64,000 nucleotides of DNA from Rhynchopus sp. YZ270_cl-10 (GCA_964035575.1 OZ037861.1:992001-1056000); one strand, 5' to 3'; shown: positions 1-11,060, counted from the first letter of the stretch. Notes: generated by a model from the sequence alone, not told the origin. Made by a program: numbers and translations.

Positions 1-66
1 ACAGCGCGGCTCACCGAAGCCACCGTTGACGAATTAAAGGATGATTTTAAAATAACCTTTTTTTGA
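1..66 (+). CDS. possible 3' end of a protein-coding gene (partial)
   Basis: Frame 1 is open from the first base to a TGA at 64-66 and reads TARLTEATVDELKDDFKITF then F and stop. The first 45 bases are GC-rich and then composition falls abruptly to T-rich intergenic DNA, the same boundary seen after every host gene here. The stretch is too short to name a family. It could be chance, since 22 open codons prove little. Confidence 0.3.
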   Translation, partial: TARLTEATVDELKDDFKITFF

Positions 67-1130
67 CGTGGCCTTTTTTGCGTTGTCGTAAAACAGCTAC
101 AAACCATTTTTCCCCTATTCATCTATAACTAAATTAAATAGAACCGAACATGATTTTTTTCTACCCCCACAACGTCCAGAAATGGATGTCGAAAGAGGGG
201 AAAAACCCCCTTATCTTGTACAGAAATGAGTTAAGGGAGGGGAAATAAACAAAAAGCCTCAGGCGTTTGAAATTGTATTTCCCACAAAGTATGTCCTAAT
301 GATTAAATCCCAAAAAAAAAATCTCAAAAAAACTTACTCTTCCCCAGCACAGCCTGGACACCGCACAAAGAACCCCACCCCCAAAAGGATACAGAGAAAA
401 CCAAACAACGACTATCTCTCCCCCTCACTCATCTATCCCCCAAAGCACATATTTCATCTGCATCAAGCTGTCTTGTCCTTCGTAGAGAAAAGAGATTTTT
501 AGTAATGAGAAAGAAGATACAAAAAGGAAGCTGAACGCTCTCTTTTTGTGATCAAAGGGGTTACTATGCACGAGAGGCCTAGAGTCATCTTATAAATGTT
601 TCTTTTTTTTGCCGATTCGCGCAATTTTTATTTTTTGCATGAAGATCAACCAAAGAATTGATCAATTTTAAAAAAAAAATGTTTTTTGTTTATTTATTCT
701 CGTGCGCCCATCTGGGACCACAACAACGTTACCTATTTTTTATGTCATTTTTTACGTTTTCTGAGTGCAGTCTGCCGTCTGCCGTCTGCCGGTGTACGGT
801 GAGGCGTTTGCGCTTTCAACTTCTCTATCTTACTACTAGATATGCACGGTTCTTTTTTTTTGTGATTTTTCGGAGTTTTCCGACTATTTTTTCGTAAACT
901 ATGGAGCAAAAAAAAGGAAAGGAAAGAACTACTAATACAAGCTATCACATCACGGCGGTTAAGTAAATGGCTTGACTTGTTGGTGTGACCTGTACAGGGG
1001 TAGTGGTATACCTTAGAAGGACCTTAGAAGGACATTTTTTACACCTTTTTTTCTCGAAAAATCACACCACTTGTGGTTTTTTATTTATGGTTTCACTCTC
1101 GTTGTATACCATACAGTGAAAGTCACAAAA

Positions 1131-1359
1131 CCTTTTTCAGGATTTTTTATGGAAGTTCGACCTTTTTTTTATGGTCGAGAATTACGAATACCGTACAATG
1201 CATCCAGGCCGAATCCGTCATGACTCCGTTGTGACTCGGTTTAAGCTTTTTGGGGTACTTTCCGTCCCCCGACTCGGCTTCAATGCATTGTATAGTGTTC
1301 GTCTACAAATTATAGTAAAAAAAAGGTCGAACTTCCAAAAAAAAAAATCTTGAAAAAGG
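1131..1359. repeat. 229-bp imperfect palindrome, MITE-like
   Basis: The left end CCTTTTTCAGGATTTTTT is the inverse of the right end AAAAAATCTTGAAAAAGG. Pairing continues inward through GGAAGTTCGACC with GGTCGAACTTCC, and then ACGAATAC...CAATGCAT with ATGCATTG...GTGTTCGT and GGCCGAATC with GACTCGGCT. No coding capacity is visible. It looks like a small foldback or MITE. No flanking target duplication is obvious. Confidence 0.55.
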
Positions 1360-1623
1360 TCGAACATTATTACGGTCGATAAATTTTTTGTACGGAATAC
1401 AGTTCTTCTTTTTTGTTTTTCGCACGCAGTCTTTTTCCATCATCATCTTCTTTTACTGTCTCCCTCCCCCTCTTATTTTTTGTCCGTGAGGATTTGTGGC
1501 CACCTTGCCCCTAGCTACCAACCATTAGAATCACTACGAGCAGTGGTTCTTTCAAGAAGGTCTTTTTCTCATCCAAACGGCAACCTCTTTCCCTCTTCGC
1601 TTTTTTTTCTTCTGAAGATGGCC

Positions 1624-1654
<31 letters not shown>

Positions 1655-2043
1655 CAAAAAAAAAAAAAACAGAGAGACGATATTTGCTGAGTATCTTATT
1701 ATCAACAAAAACGGGGCCAGGGTTGGGATGCACCATTTTGTGCTATGAAATCGGTCAGCGACGTCAATTTTGGGGGGGGGGGGGGGCCTTTTTAAATTTA
1801 CCCTTGCATTTTGTGTGTGTGTGTTTTTTTTCCCCCCCGCCCAAAAATCGTAAGGGAAATTAAAAAAAAATGACACCCCCCCTTACGCCAACAACCTGTC
1901 AGAGACATCCCGATTTCGACCTTCCACAGAGCATCAACAATATTATCCCCCTGAGACTCACCTCAGCGCAAAAAACCCTCTGGTGAGACCAAAGCCATTG
2001 AGAATTTTCTGATATGCACAAGAGACACATTTTATCTTTCAAG

Positions 2044-2155
2044 TACCGTGTGTTTCGAAAAAAAAAACATGGATCAGAATAATTATTGGACCTGGAATAT
2101 TTTTTTTTCATGGACCAATTTTTCTGGTCCATATTTTTTTTTTCAATACACGGTA
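2044..2155. repeat. 112-bp inverted-repeat hairpin element
   Basis: Outer arms TACCGTGT and ACACGGTA enclose A-rich and T-rich arms (GAAAAAAAAA, TTTTTTTTTC) and a second inverted pair, GGACC at about 2088 and GGTCC at about 2127. There is no coding potential. The size and shape fit a MITE remnant. Confidence 0.45.
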
Positions 2156-3011
2156 ACATTATTTCAATACTGATACAAAACGGTGAGCGACGCCTACCCT
2201 CCCCCTTTTTTCCAGTTGTGTGTACGTAGGAAGGCAAGGACTCCATTTTACTTGGAGCTCCTTTTCCTCTGAGGTACGATTAACGTGAGGGCCCCCTGCA
2301 ACACAATCTTCCCCCCATTTTTCTATTCACGATTTTTTTTTAAAAGGTACACTGTCACGGCTTTGTATTTCAAGTCAACCTTTTTTCCCCCCAGTTTTCC
2401 GAATCAACAGAGTCAGTACGTCAACAGATTTTATCCTGTTTTTTTACGAGAGGACTTTTGTATTTCAAAAATCAACTTTTTTTTTCCACAAACAAAATGC
2501 ATATGTCAGCGTTACGCCTACCCTCGGTAGGTAACAGTGAAGAAAAAGAAGAACAAAGAACTGAGCAATTGCCCGTGAGATCATATTTTGCCCTCTTTTC
2601 CTTTGGCGTGTGTGCTGAGAATGCAAGCACAAAACCTTTTTCCGGGTGGCATATTTTTTTTTAGGGCTGGTGACTCAGTCTTAGAAGGTACATTCAGAAC
2701 TTACTACCATTTCGTTGGATGTTTGTTGTTATTGTTGTTATTGTTGTTGTTGTTGTTATTTGTTGTTTTGTCGTTTATTGACCCTCATGTGTGGTGCTTG
2801 ATCATCCAAATGACTGGCAATTCAGTAGCTCAGTCGGGAGGTGCCTGTACTATCAACTACCGCCGGTGGCATAGCCAGAGGGGGGGACTTTGACCAGATC
2901 TTCTGACCCGCGCAAATGAAAAAAAAAAGTGTCCCCGGTCAGTATTTTTTTCTCCGGTCATTGCTCCCTCAGACCCCTTCACTACCACTGTGTACGTATT
3001 TTTTTATTTTT

Positions 3012-3060
3012 CGATGTTGTGTGTTGTTTGTGTGCACGAAAGGCACATTCATTTTCATCG
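3012..3060 (+). repeat. dispersed CATCTT-type hairpin (copy 1)
   Basis: CGATG at 3012 pairs with CATCG at 3056-3060, and an inner GTGTGC pairs with GCACAT around the loop ACGAAAG. The shared features of the family are an outer GATG/CATC stem, an inner GTGC/GCAC stem, a CACGA-like loop and a T run just downstream. Function unknown. Confidence 0.4.
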
Positions 3061-3431
3061 TTTTTGTTCTTTCAAGGCAAAGGTGACTAAAGCAAACGAG
3101 GGGAGGTTCATAAACGTTTTTTTTTTGTTTTTTGTTCGCATCAATCATAATTCTAGCCTAGAGTGTGTCATGCAAAGGATGGGGTTTGCCTCTCACCATC
3201 CACATCAATAAACTGCAAGAGAAGAGAGACACCCATGCTGATGGGCACATCTATCCAAAAAGGAAAAAAAAGCAGAATTTTTTTTGTCATTTTTTCACCC
3301 TTTTTTTTTTGCGTCCTATCCCACCACCTTCAGCGGGCGCGGGATGTTCCAACACGTTCCGCCCCCTTTCGCATACTGTAGATCGGTTCCATACCGTAGT
3401 ACAGTTCGGCCCTCCACAACAACGATTACGA

Positions 3432-3465
3432 TTACGACGAAGCAAAGCCGTTTGCTTCGTCGTAA
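3432..3465. promoter_or_regulatory. perfect 15-bp stem-loop upstream of the ABC transporter
   Basis: TTACGACGAAGCAAA (3432-3446) is followed by the 4-nt loop GCCG and the exact inverse TTTGCTTCGTCGTAA (3451-3465). It ends 126 bases before the ATG of the ABC transporter, so it may lie in the 5' leader or promoter. A perfect 15-bp stem is unlikely by chance. Whether it acts as RNA structure, as a binding site or is a tiny insertion is not known. Confidence 0.5.
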
Positions 3466-3591
3466 CCCTCCCCCCCTCGGCCCCCCCTCCCTACACCACC
3501 TCACTCAGGCTTTATTTTTCTGTGGACTGTATTGTACCCCACTCTGCTGTTTGTGGTACACTTTCTGAAACAACTTTATCAAATCAAAACA

Positions 3592-6500
3592 ATGGTGAAG
3601 AACGAGCCGATCAACGAGGATGACCACAACTCCAGCGACTCGCTCTCGCTGGCCCCTGTCAACAAGAAGCAGCTGCTGACCACGAAGATCCACGAGACCC
3701 GCCCCGATGACTTCGAGACACGCGAGGAGTCCGCCAGCGTCTGGGGGCACGTCTCCGTTGGGCACATTGAAGGCATCATGGCGAAGGCGCGGGAAGGTAC
3801 TCTGGAGATGGACGACGTGGACCCGGTACCGCGGGACATCACTGCTGAGTCGCAGCAGGCGCCCTTCAACCAGATGTGGCAGGAACAGCTCGAGCAGATC
3901 AATGCCGGCACCTTTGCCGACACCCTTGCACGCCTCCGCCGTGTCGACACCAAGGGCGAGCTCTTCCCCAAAGGCTCTGACGCATGGGATGAGATGCAGG
4001 AACTCATCGACGACGGCACCGTCTTCACCTGCCACAAAGACCTGCAGCTCTTCCAGGACATGGTAAAGGAGATTGTCCGCAAACGCTACAGAGATCTGGC
4101 ACCGGACTGTGTGCGCTGCAAGATCGGGCTCTGCCCTCTCCCTGAAGGGATGCCTGAGGTGGCCACACTCCCGCCGCAGGCGCCTGCACACAAGGAGATG
4201 TCGCATATCGTGCTTGACTATGAGAAGACCGTGCAGGATGGACAGCCGAACCTCGCATGGACACTGCTGCGTCTGCTTGGGAAGGATCTGCTGTCTGGAG
4301 GGCTCTGGGGGCTAGCGCAGAGTCTGCCTGCGTTTGTTCCCATCATTTTGTACCCAAGATTGATTGACGTGCTTGTCTTGGAGACGGACCCACTGTACTA
4401 CGCGTACATCTATGCCGCAATCATCACTTTGACTATTGCGTTCATGAGTTTGTGTCTGACACGAACCAACGTGATTGCCTGCAAGATTGCTGTGAGAATG
4501 CGTGGTTGCCTCGGCACCGTGATCACGGACAAAGCAATGCGTGTGACCACCTCAGGCTGGCAGAGTGCAGGAGGGTACAGCAAGATCTTCACGCTCATGC
4601 ACGCAGACGTGGAGAGGTGCTTCCAGCAGATGACCGGTATGCTTGGGCTCACGCTGTACCTGCCCACGCAGGCGATCCTGGGTATCGGCTACATGGGGTA
4701 CGTGATGAGCTGGCCCGTCATCGCCGGTATCATCGTCCTTGCCATCACCCTGCCGTTCTCGTACCGCATTGCGAACCAGATGGTTGCCTTCTTCGTGGAG
4801 CGTATGATGAAGGCGGACAGCCGGACGAAGAGTGTGCACGAGCTGATCGAGAACATCCGTGGTGTGAAGTTCTACGGCTGGGAGGACGAGTACGTGTCGG
4901 AGATCATGTCCTTCCGGAAGCCTGAGGTGGAAATCATTGAGTCGCTGCTGGGGAAGCTTGCGCAGCTGCTGTCGCTCATGAACCTGTCGCCGTACCTCTT
5001 CCAGGTGTCCATCTTGATTGTGTACGCAATGTGGGATGAGGAGTCGTTGGACACGGAGCGTGTGTACATGTCCCTCGCACTGACGCAGGTGGTGCGTTCA
5101 AGTGTCCGTGTGATCCCCTTCTGCTACTCCGCGTTTGTCCAGAACCGCATTGCCTTCAAGAGAATCCAGGACTTCCTCGTCAGGGATGAGGCACCCATGG
5201 ACCCTCCGTTGAAATTGGACGGCCGTGTGACCGTGAAGGACGGACGGTTCGGCTGGACACGTGTCCCCCCGAAGTCGAAGAAGTCGCGTAAGGTGCAGGA
5301 GAAGCCTGCAGCCGACGCACCCCAGGCTGCTGCAACAGTGCACCTCACGAACCTGGACTTCACCGCAGAGAAGGGCGAGCTCGTGCTCATCCTGGGCAAG
5401 GTCGGGACAGGGAAGTCGACCTTCCTGCAGGGGCTGCTGAAGGAGGCTGCGGACAGCAAAGGTGATCTGCACATCGGCGGGTCGGTGGCGTACTGCCCGC
5501 AGACGGCGTGGATCCTGAGCGGCACAATCCGCGACAACATCGAGTGGGGCAGACGTGGGACAGGGCGTGAGTGTTCCGACGAAGACTACGAAGCCTCTGT
5601 GGAGTGTGTGGCCCTGCTGCAGGACCTGTCGACGCAGTTCCCGGACGGAGACGCGACGGTGATTGGCGAGAAGGGGATCAACATCTCGGGTGGACAGAAG
5701 GCACGTGTTGCTCTTGCACGCGCAGTGTACGCAGACGCAGAAGTGTACCTGATGGACGACGTGCTGTCTGCGGTGGATGCACACGTGGGGATGCACATCT
5801 TTGAGCACACAATCCAGGGCCAGCTTTCCGGGAAGACACGCATCCTTGTCACGAACCAGCTGCAGTTCGCACAGTACGCGGACAAGCTGCTGTGTGTCGA
5901 GGCTGTTGAGGGCAGCCCCTCTGCGTACACACTTGAGACTGTCGACATGCAGAACCCACGCCCGGGCTCCACCTTTGAGCAGCTGTACACAGAGTTCCTG
6001 GCGACGGGCAAGAACTCTGGTGAGGCAGAGGCCCATGCTGAGAAGGAGGACGGTGAGGAGCACACACGCACACCGACGAAGCTGATCGAGCGCACGCAGG
6101 CTGTGAACGAGGCTGTGTTCAAGCAGAAGACCTTCAAGCGCCGCCACGAGCTCACCGAGGCCGAGGACATGGAGGAGGGCGACGTGAGCCTCTCGACCTA
6201 CGCTTCGTACCTCGGCTTCTTCGGGAAGTGGTACTGGTGGACAGGGATTGTCTTTGGCCACTTCATCACGGCCGGATTTGAGAAGTTCTCTGAGATCTGG
6301 CTGGGATGGTACACGAACGAAGGCCGCAAGCAGAGCGCAGGGTTCTACGAGGGCTACATCATTGGCGACATGCCGACGTACTTCTGGATTGGTGTGTACC
6401 TGGGTCTCATCCTTGCGTGCACTGCGATCTTCTTCGTGCGGGAGTACATCTACGCAATGGGCGCAGCCAAGCCCTGCTGGCACCTCTACAAAAGCGAGCT

Positions 6501-7977
6501 CGAGTCTGTCATCAACTGCCCCGTCTCCTTCTTCGACACAACACCCGTAGGCCGGATCCTTACCCGCTTTGTGAACGACTGGGAGGCCGTCGACTTCCTT
6601 GTGCCCATCTACGGAGCACAGTGCTTCCTCCAGTTCGGTGCCATCCTGGGTGCGCTGCTCATGATCTGCCTGACGATTCCGTGGTTCGCGTTGATGTTCA
6701 TCCCTATCGTGGGTGTGATCTACTTCGTCCTCTCGCGTGACAAGGCGAGTCTGATGCTCAGGAGGTACTTCAACGTGACGAAGAGCCCTGTGTCGAACAT
6801 CTTCGCAGAGAACCTGCGTGGGCTGCCTGTGATCCGCGCCTTTGGGAAGCAGAAGAGTGTGCGCGACGACCAGGTGATTGCGCTTGATGTGAACCACGCG
6901 ATGTTCTTGTCCGAGCGGTTCTCGTTTGAGTGGGTGCGTCTGCGTGTGACGCTGCTGTCGGCGCTTGTGATGGGGTCCATCATCCTGATGCTTGTTGCGA
7001 CACGTGACGCTCTCTCCTCTTCCACGCTTGGTCTCGTGCTCTCGCAAGGAGTCTACGTTGTCATCTCCGTGTCGCAAGCCTTCCTCATGCGCCAGCAGAT
7101 GAACCTCTCAATGAACTCCACAGAGCGTGTCATTGAGTACTGCGAGCTCGAACCCGAGGAGAGCCCCGAAGCCACTGCGAAGGCCGTGAAACCCCCAAGC
7201 CCAAACTGGCTGCCACCTGCAGGAAAGCTTGAGATTGCGAACATGTCTGTGCGCTACAGAGAGGGCCTCCCGCTTGCACTGCGCGACGTGAACCTGACTG
7301 TGGAGGCAGGACACAAGGTTGGTATTGTGGGACGGACGGGCAGCGGGAAGAGTACTCTGCTGAAGTCGCTGTTCCGCCTGATGCTTCCCGAGAGCGGGTT
7401 CTCCCTGAAGATCGACGGCTTGGAAGTGGGCGGCTACAGTGTGCGCGACCTGCGGAAGTTGTTTGCAATCATCCCACAGGAGCCTGTTCTGCTGGCTGGC
7501 TCGATCAGGCGCAACATCGACCCCTTCAACGAGGCTGAGGACGACACGCTTGTGGACGCCCTGCGGAAGTGCCACCTGCTGGAGCACCTGCAGGATCGTG
7601 CCGGAGAGGGGAACGACGTGCTGCTGCTGAAGGTGACGGAGGACGCACTCTCGCTTGGGCAGCGCCAGATGCTGTGTCTTGCGCGTGCGCTGGTGCTGAA
7701 GCGTCGCTTCCTGCTTCTGGACGAGGCGACGGCCTCTGTGGATGTGTACACGGACAAGCTCATCCAGGAGACACTGCGGTCTGCGTTTGCGGACTGCACG
7801 GTGCTGACAATTGCACACCGCCTGAACACGATTGTCGACTCAGACCGCATCCTTGTCATGGGTGCGAGCAGCGAGGACGGCATCGGCCACGTGGAGCAGT
7901 ACGGCACCTTCGACGAGCTTGTTGCAGACACAGAGGGGTCCTTCTACACGCTTGCCAAGCAGGCCAATGTCATTTGA
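3592..7977 (+). CDS. ABC transporter, ABCC/MRP (multidrug-resistance protein) type, full-length
   Basis: An intronless 1461-residue membrane pump predicted to export amphipathic anions or conjugates using ATP. The order is TMD1-NBD1-TMD2-NBD2. NBD1 has Walker A GKVGTGKST (about 602-610), signature ISGGQKARVALARA (from about 698) and Walker B LMDDVLSAVDAHVG (D at about 722). NBD2 has Walker A GRTGSGKST (about 1247-1255), signature LSLGQRQMLCLARA (from about 1353) and Walker B LLLDEATASVD (D about 1377, E about 1378). Asp in place of the catalytic Glu in NBD1, with a canonical NBD2, is the usual ABCC asymmetry. Hydrophobic segments lie at about 240-540 and again between the NBDs. No TMD0 is apparent, so it is a short MRP. 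The ATG at 3592 was chosen over an in-frame upstream codon because of its CAAAACAATGG context and the GC-rich coding start. Substrate cannot be told from sequence. Confidence 0.95.
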   Translation: MVKNEPINEDDHNSSDSLSLAPVNKKQLLTTKIHETRPDDFETREESASVWGHVSVGHIEGIMAKAREGTLEMDDVDPVPRDITAESQQAPFNQMWQEQLEQINAGTFADTLARLRRVDTKGELFPKGSDAWDEMQELIDDGTVFTCHKDLQLFQDMVKEIVRKRYRDLAPDCVRCKIGLCPLPEGMPEVATLPPQAPAHKEMSHIVLDYEKTVQDGQPNLAWTLLRLLGKDLLSGGLWGLAQSLPAFVPIILYPRLIDVLVLETDPLYYAYIYAAIITLTIAFMSLCLTRTNVIACKIAVRMRGCLGTVITDKAMRVTTSGWQSAGGYSKIFTLMHADVERCFQQMTGMLGLTLYLPTQAILGIGYMGYVMSWPVIAGIIVLAITLPFSYRIANQMVAFFVERMMKADSRTKSVHELIENIRGVKFYGWEDEYVSEIMSFRKPEVEIIESLLGKLAQLLSLMNLSPYLFQVSILIVYAMWDEESLDTERVYMSLALTQVVRSSVRVIPFCYSAFVQNRIAFKRIQDFLVRDEAPMDPPLKLDGRVTVKDGRFGWTRVPPKSKKSRKVQEKPAADAPQAAATVHLTNLDFTAEKGELVLILGKVGTGKSTFLQGLLKEAADSKGDLHIGGSVAYCPQTAWILSGTIRDNIEWGRRGTGRECSDEDYEASVECVALLQDLSTQFPDGDATVIGEKGINISGGQKARVALARAVYADAEVYLMDDVLSAVDAHVGMHIFEHTIQGQLSGKTRILVTNQLQFAQYADKLLCVEAVEGSPSAYTLETVDMQNPRPGSTFEQLYTEFLATGKNSGEAEAHAEKEDGEEHTRTPTKLIERTQAVNEAVFKQKTFKRRHELTEAEDMEEGDVSLSTYASYLGFFGKWYWWTGIVFGHFITAGFEKFSEIWLGWYTNEGRKQSAGFYEGYIIGDMPTYFWIGVYLGLILACTAIFFVREYIYAMGAAKPCWHLYKSELESVINCPVSFFDTTPVGRILTRFVNDWEAVDFLVPIYGAQCFLQFGAILGALLMICLTIPWFALMFIPIVGVIYFVLSRDKASLMLRRYFNVTKSPVSNIFAENLRGLPVIRAFGKQKSVRDDQVIALDVNHAMFLSERFSFEWVRLRVTLLSALVMGSIILMLVATRDALSSSTLGLVLSQGVYVVISVSQAFLMRQQMNLSMNSTERVIEYCELEPEESPEATAKAVKPPSPNWLPPAGKLEIANMSVRYREGLPLALRDVNLTVEAGHKVGIVGRTGSGKSTLLKSLFRLMLPESGFSLKIDGLEVGGYSVRDLRKLFAIIPQEPVLLAGSIRRNIDPFNEAEDDTLVDALRKCHLLEHLQDRAGEGNDVLLLKVTEDALSLGQRQMLCLARALVLKRRFLLLDEATASVDVYTDKLIQETLRSAFADCTVLTIAHRLNTIVDSDRILVMGASSEDGIGHVEQYGTFDELVADTEGSFYTLAKQANVI

Positions 7978-8175
7978 TCAGCGCGTTGCCCGTGACACAA
8001 AGGAAGCCTTCCTCATACACGAAGTGTTAATTGAGGAGGCCTCCTGCCTACCACACAACATTTGCCATTTACTGCGACCCTTTGTTTTGTTTTTCCAAAT
8101 ACTCTTCGTGTCTTTTCATGTGTGTGTTATTTTTTGTGTTTTCTTTTCTTTTTTTTTTTGCTGTATTTAGTTTTC

Positions 8176-8213
8176 AAGATGATGTGTACACGAGAGAAAG
8201 AAGCATTCATCTT
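8176..8213 (+). repeat. dispersed CATCTT-type hairpin (copy 2)
   Basis: AAGATGATGTG at the left pairs with GCATTCATCTT at the right around a loop that includes TACACGAGAG. It lies about 200 bases after the ABC transporter stop and is followed by a T run. Confidence 0.45.
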
Positions 8214-8472
8214 GCCTTTTTTCCCCCTATTGTTTAATTTTTGCGTTCTAACGTCGACACCTAACCTGCCGTCTGCGCCCTTTTTATTTTTGCAGCTCGG
8301 TGTATTTTTTTTTTCTTTTTTTTTTTGCATTTCCGTCATTCTTCATTCACGAATCGAAGAAACTAAACCAAAAAAATCCAAAATGAAAGAAACGGTGTAC
8401 CCTTTGTGCACCTATTTTTTTGTTTACTCTACTTACCTTTCTTTTCTGCGAATAGAAAGCGCATGAGTTTTA

Positions 8473-8523
8473 AAGATGATACTGTGGTCCGAAGGTACCT
8501 CAGCAACGGCTTAGGTTCATCTT
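8473..8523 (+). repeat. dispersed CATCTT-type hairpin (copy 3, divergent loop)
   Basis: AAGATGATAC pairs with GGTTCATCTT, followed by ATAAACC and T11. The loop is longer and lacks CACGA, so membership in the family is less sure. Confidence 0.35.
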
Positions 8524-8912
8524 ATAAACCTTTTTTTTTTTGTCAGCGTGGCCCAGAGAACATTTTCTCTCTGTTGAGTGACCGCTATTTTTTAGCTTGA
8601 CAGTATATCTCCCTTTTTATGTGTCTGGACACATTTCACACAAGCCAGAAATGAAGACTAGCGTGTGGGGGTGCCGTGTCTCTTTGTGAGGGGAGGACCA
8701 GCATGCAAAGCGTGTCGGCTCTTCCTAGCCTAGACAAAAGCAGAATTATCTAAGGGTTGGATGGTTCACCCACTAACAGGGAACGTTGATGAACATTTTT
8801 TTTCGTGCTTTTTCTGCATTTTTTGCAGAGCTATTTGCAAGCTAGTTCCACACCGACCCCCTGGTGCGGGGGTCTGGAATCGGAGAGCAGGTTGGCTTTT
8901 TTTTTTCCCAGA

Positions 8913-8960
8913 ACGTATCGTACGTACGATGCGTATTTTAACGTATTATACGCGATACGT
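8913..8960. repeat. ACGTATCG/CGATACGT palindromic cluster
   Basis: ACGTATCG at 8913 is inverted as CGATACGT at 8953-8960, and internal CGTACGTACG and ACGTATTATACG words are also self-complementary. No neighbouring gene explains it. Confidence 0.4.
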
Positions 8961-9236
8961 GGAGGGGTAGTCACGTCGACATTTGCCAACACTGCCCCGC
9001 ACCGACCCCTGTTCTCCCTTCACAAGATACACCTCCCCCACCACCCAGTCTCCTTTGTTTTGTAAAAGGAATGTTTGCTGTCAATACCCCGAAGAACATA
9101 CAAAGCGCATACCAACCGAGAGACTTAAGTTTAATCTTATTTAAAATGTTGTTTTGTGGTCAATAATTGTCAAATCCCATCTTTTTTTTGTTTTTAAAAA
9201 AGTCATTTATCGTCTTTATTGTAATATTTTTTATGT

Positions 9237-9267
9237 ACAGAAACCTGCTTATTTTGCAGGTTTCTGT
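9237..9267. other. perfect 12-bp stem-loop
   Basis: ACAGAAACCTGC (9237-9248), loop TTATTTT, then the exact inverse GCAGGTTTCTGT (9256-9267). It is isolated in T-rich DNA about 1.3 kb after the ABC transporter. A structured RNA or terminator-like signal is possible. Confidence 0.45.
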
Positions 9268-9441
9268 AACCTCTTAATCTTCATATTTTGTTGTTGTTTT
9301 TATTGTTTTTTTTATTGTTTTTATTGTCTATGTGTACAGCTAATCATAAGGCCCCCCTTTTTCAAACACTCTTCTCTATGTTGTGCCGATGTGGGTCAGT
9401 CTGGAAGGTGTGGCAATAACCATTACTATTTCTGTATATTT

Positions 9442-9475
9442 AGATGGTGTGCGCACGAGAAGCACGTTCATCTTT
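9442..9475 (+). repeat. dispersed CATCTT-type hairpin (copy 4, clearest)
   Basis: AGATGGTGTGC pairs with GCACGTTCATCT around a GCACGAGAA loop; the stem has one bulge. A long T-rich tract follows at about 9486-9508. Confidence 0.5.
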
Positions 9476-9987
9476 CAAATATATATTTTTTTTCTTTTTT
9501 TCTCTTTTGGTTTAGAATCAGGGGGTTTCCGTTATGAGCAAAAAATAATCATCTGGACAGCATTGCTTTTCGTTCTATCACCGCACCCCTTTGTATCGGT
9601 CCGTCTATTTCGGTGAGAGCAGGTGTGCGCTTTTTTGTCTTTTTTTTTTTTTTTTTTCCATATTTTTTTTTTCCATTGTTCCCTCAGTTTCCCCCTCCCT
9701 CCCCCCTCATCAATGCCCTCCCCCTTTTTTTTTTAAACTGTGTGTGCCCAGAGAGAGAATCCTGTAGTGCCTGCGTCCCAGAGGCGTTTGCACTATCAAA
9801 ACTTCACTTTTTTTTATTTCTTATTTCATAAGTATTGTAGTGGGTAAGTCGTACTCTTCGACAAAAGTAACACGCCCTTCCGATGTCTACAAATAGTTAG
9901 AAAAACAACAAAAAAAGCCCCCAAAAAAAAAACAACAAAATTTAAAATGGACAAAACGCACAAAAAAAAAACAAAAAAAAGCAGACA

Positions 9988-10080
9988 GTGACAGTGGAGA
10001 TTGCACAACTGTGGCAACACAACCGAGGCAACTACACTACTCCAACAATTTATCAAAAAAAAAAAAAAAACAATACAGTG
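9988..10080 (+). repeat. about 90-bp dispersed repeat with A tail (copy at 53855-53970)
   Basis: The block starting GAGATTGCACAACTGTGGCA, continuing through CTACACTACTCC and AACAATTTATCA, is repeated with a few changes at 53855-53970. This copy ends in a run of about 16 A, as a retroposed SINE-like copy would. No tRNA-like A and B boxes were recognised. Confidence 0.5.
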
Positions 10081-10439
10081 AATTGCAGGCTATTTCCTAA
10101 ATCTGAGTTTCGATTTTAGGATTTGAGATTTTGGAAATGCCGCACTTTTTTTACCGACCAAATTTTCCCGGTTGCCGCACTTTTTTTTCGCCTAAGGGGG
10201 AAGGTAGGTAGGGCACTTCTGTCTGGGGAAAAGTGACCAGGGAAAAAAATGTTGGGGTCCCGTGATCCCAAATGTGCGAAATAAGCAAGAAAAAAGTATT
10301 TTTGCGCACATGTGTATAAAAAAAATCTGCCTCCGGCGGGGTTCGTTTTCGAGGGTTTTCAGAGATATCACGATATGAGGATTCCTTAAGAAACCATTGA
10401 ATCTTATTTCAGAATAATAGTACCTTAGAGTGTTTTTGG

Positions 10440-11060
10440 ACACATATGACCCCACCGTGGAGAGCAATCGGCTCGTGCAATCAAAAGAAAGTGGAGAAAA
10501 GGTACAAAAAAAAAAGTTGGGTACCGTGCGCCTGCGGCGCTTCTTGTTCCCTACCAGTTTCTACAGGCAAACACTTGCCCCCTTTACCTTACACTGACGG
10601 ATTTTGACCAAAACCAAGAACTTGTCCATTTCGGCAAATTGACCCCACCACAGAACGCACGGATTCCGGAAATGCAAATACCGGTGTTTTCGGGCATTTT
10701 CATGTTTCAAGACGTCAGGATCAGGGAGAGAAAATTTGGTTGTGGGATTTACCTTGGCCCTCTTTACCCTACATGGATTTTGACCAAAACCAAGAATTTG
10801 TCCATTTCGGCAAAGTGACCCCACCACAGTGCGGGCGGATTCCGGAAATTCCAATCGCGGTATGTTTTGGAGCTGAAAACCCACTGTTTTTTTCAGGGGA
10901 AAAATTGCTTCCAAATGTCGGAATTTTCCGAATTTTCCTGAAAATGACCCTTGTTTACGAGTATGGGTTCATATTTTGCGAAAATTTAAGTCACTAAATT
11001 TTTGTCCATTTTTCCGAATATGCCCCACCACAAACCGGGATTGGCTCGGAAATGCAACAA
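10440..11060. repeat. degenerate repeat block shared with 60540-60720 and 63915-63990
   Basis: TATGACCCCACCGTGGAGAG near 10445 reappears in changed form near 63920. The word GGATTCCGGAAATGCAAAT (near 10660) recurs near 60633. The segment TGGGTTCATATT...AGTCACTAAA near 10965 recurs near 60558. Within the block the motifs CCAAAACCAAGAA and CCCCACCACAGAA occur twice, so it is also internally duplicated. It has no coding capacity. Confidence 0.5.

Larger units (their letters stand above)
67..3431. other. T-rich intergenic region, no convincing gene
   Basis: Open frames here are short, low-complexity products of T and A runs (FFFF, KKKK). I see an A tract at about 1628-1670, a G tract near 1770-1788, a TTG/TTATTG simple repeat at about 2722-2765, and the doubled word CCTTAGAAGGA at about 1011-1033. 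Two imperfect palindromic elements and one hairpin of a dispersed family are listed separately. Runs of eight or more T on the + strand outnumber A runs. Confidence 0.6.

Noticed and set aside
1480-1876. 121-127-codon overlapping frames with poly-K or poly-F
   Set aside because: Products of the A and G tracts in T-rich intergenic DNA.
3505-4206. 233-codon minus-strand frame at the transporter start
   Set aside because: Antisense shadow of the same gene, overlapping its leader and N-terminal coding region.
5098-7077. 659-codon minus-strand frame opposite the ABC transporter
   Set aside because: It is the antisense of a clear, motif-rich gene with GC-rich third positions; its His/Arg/Leu-rich product has no recognisable domain.
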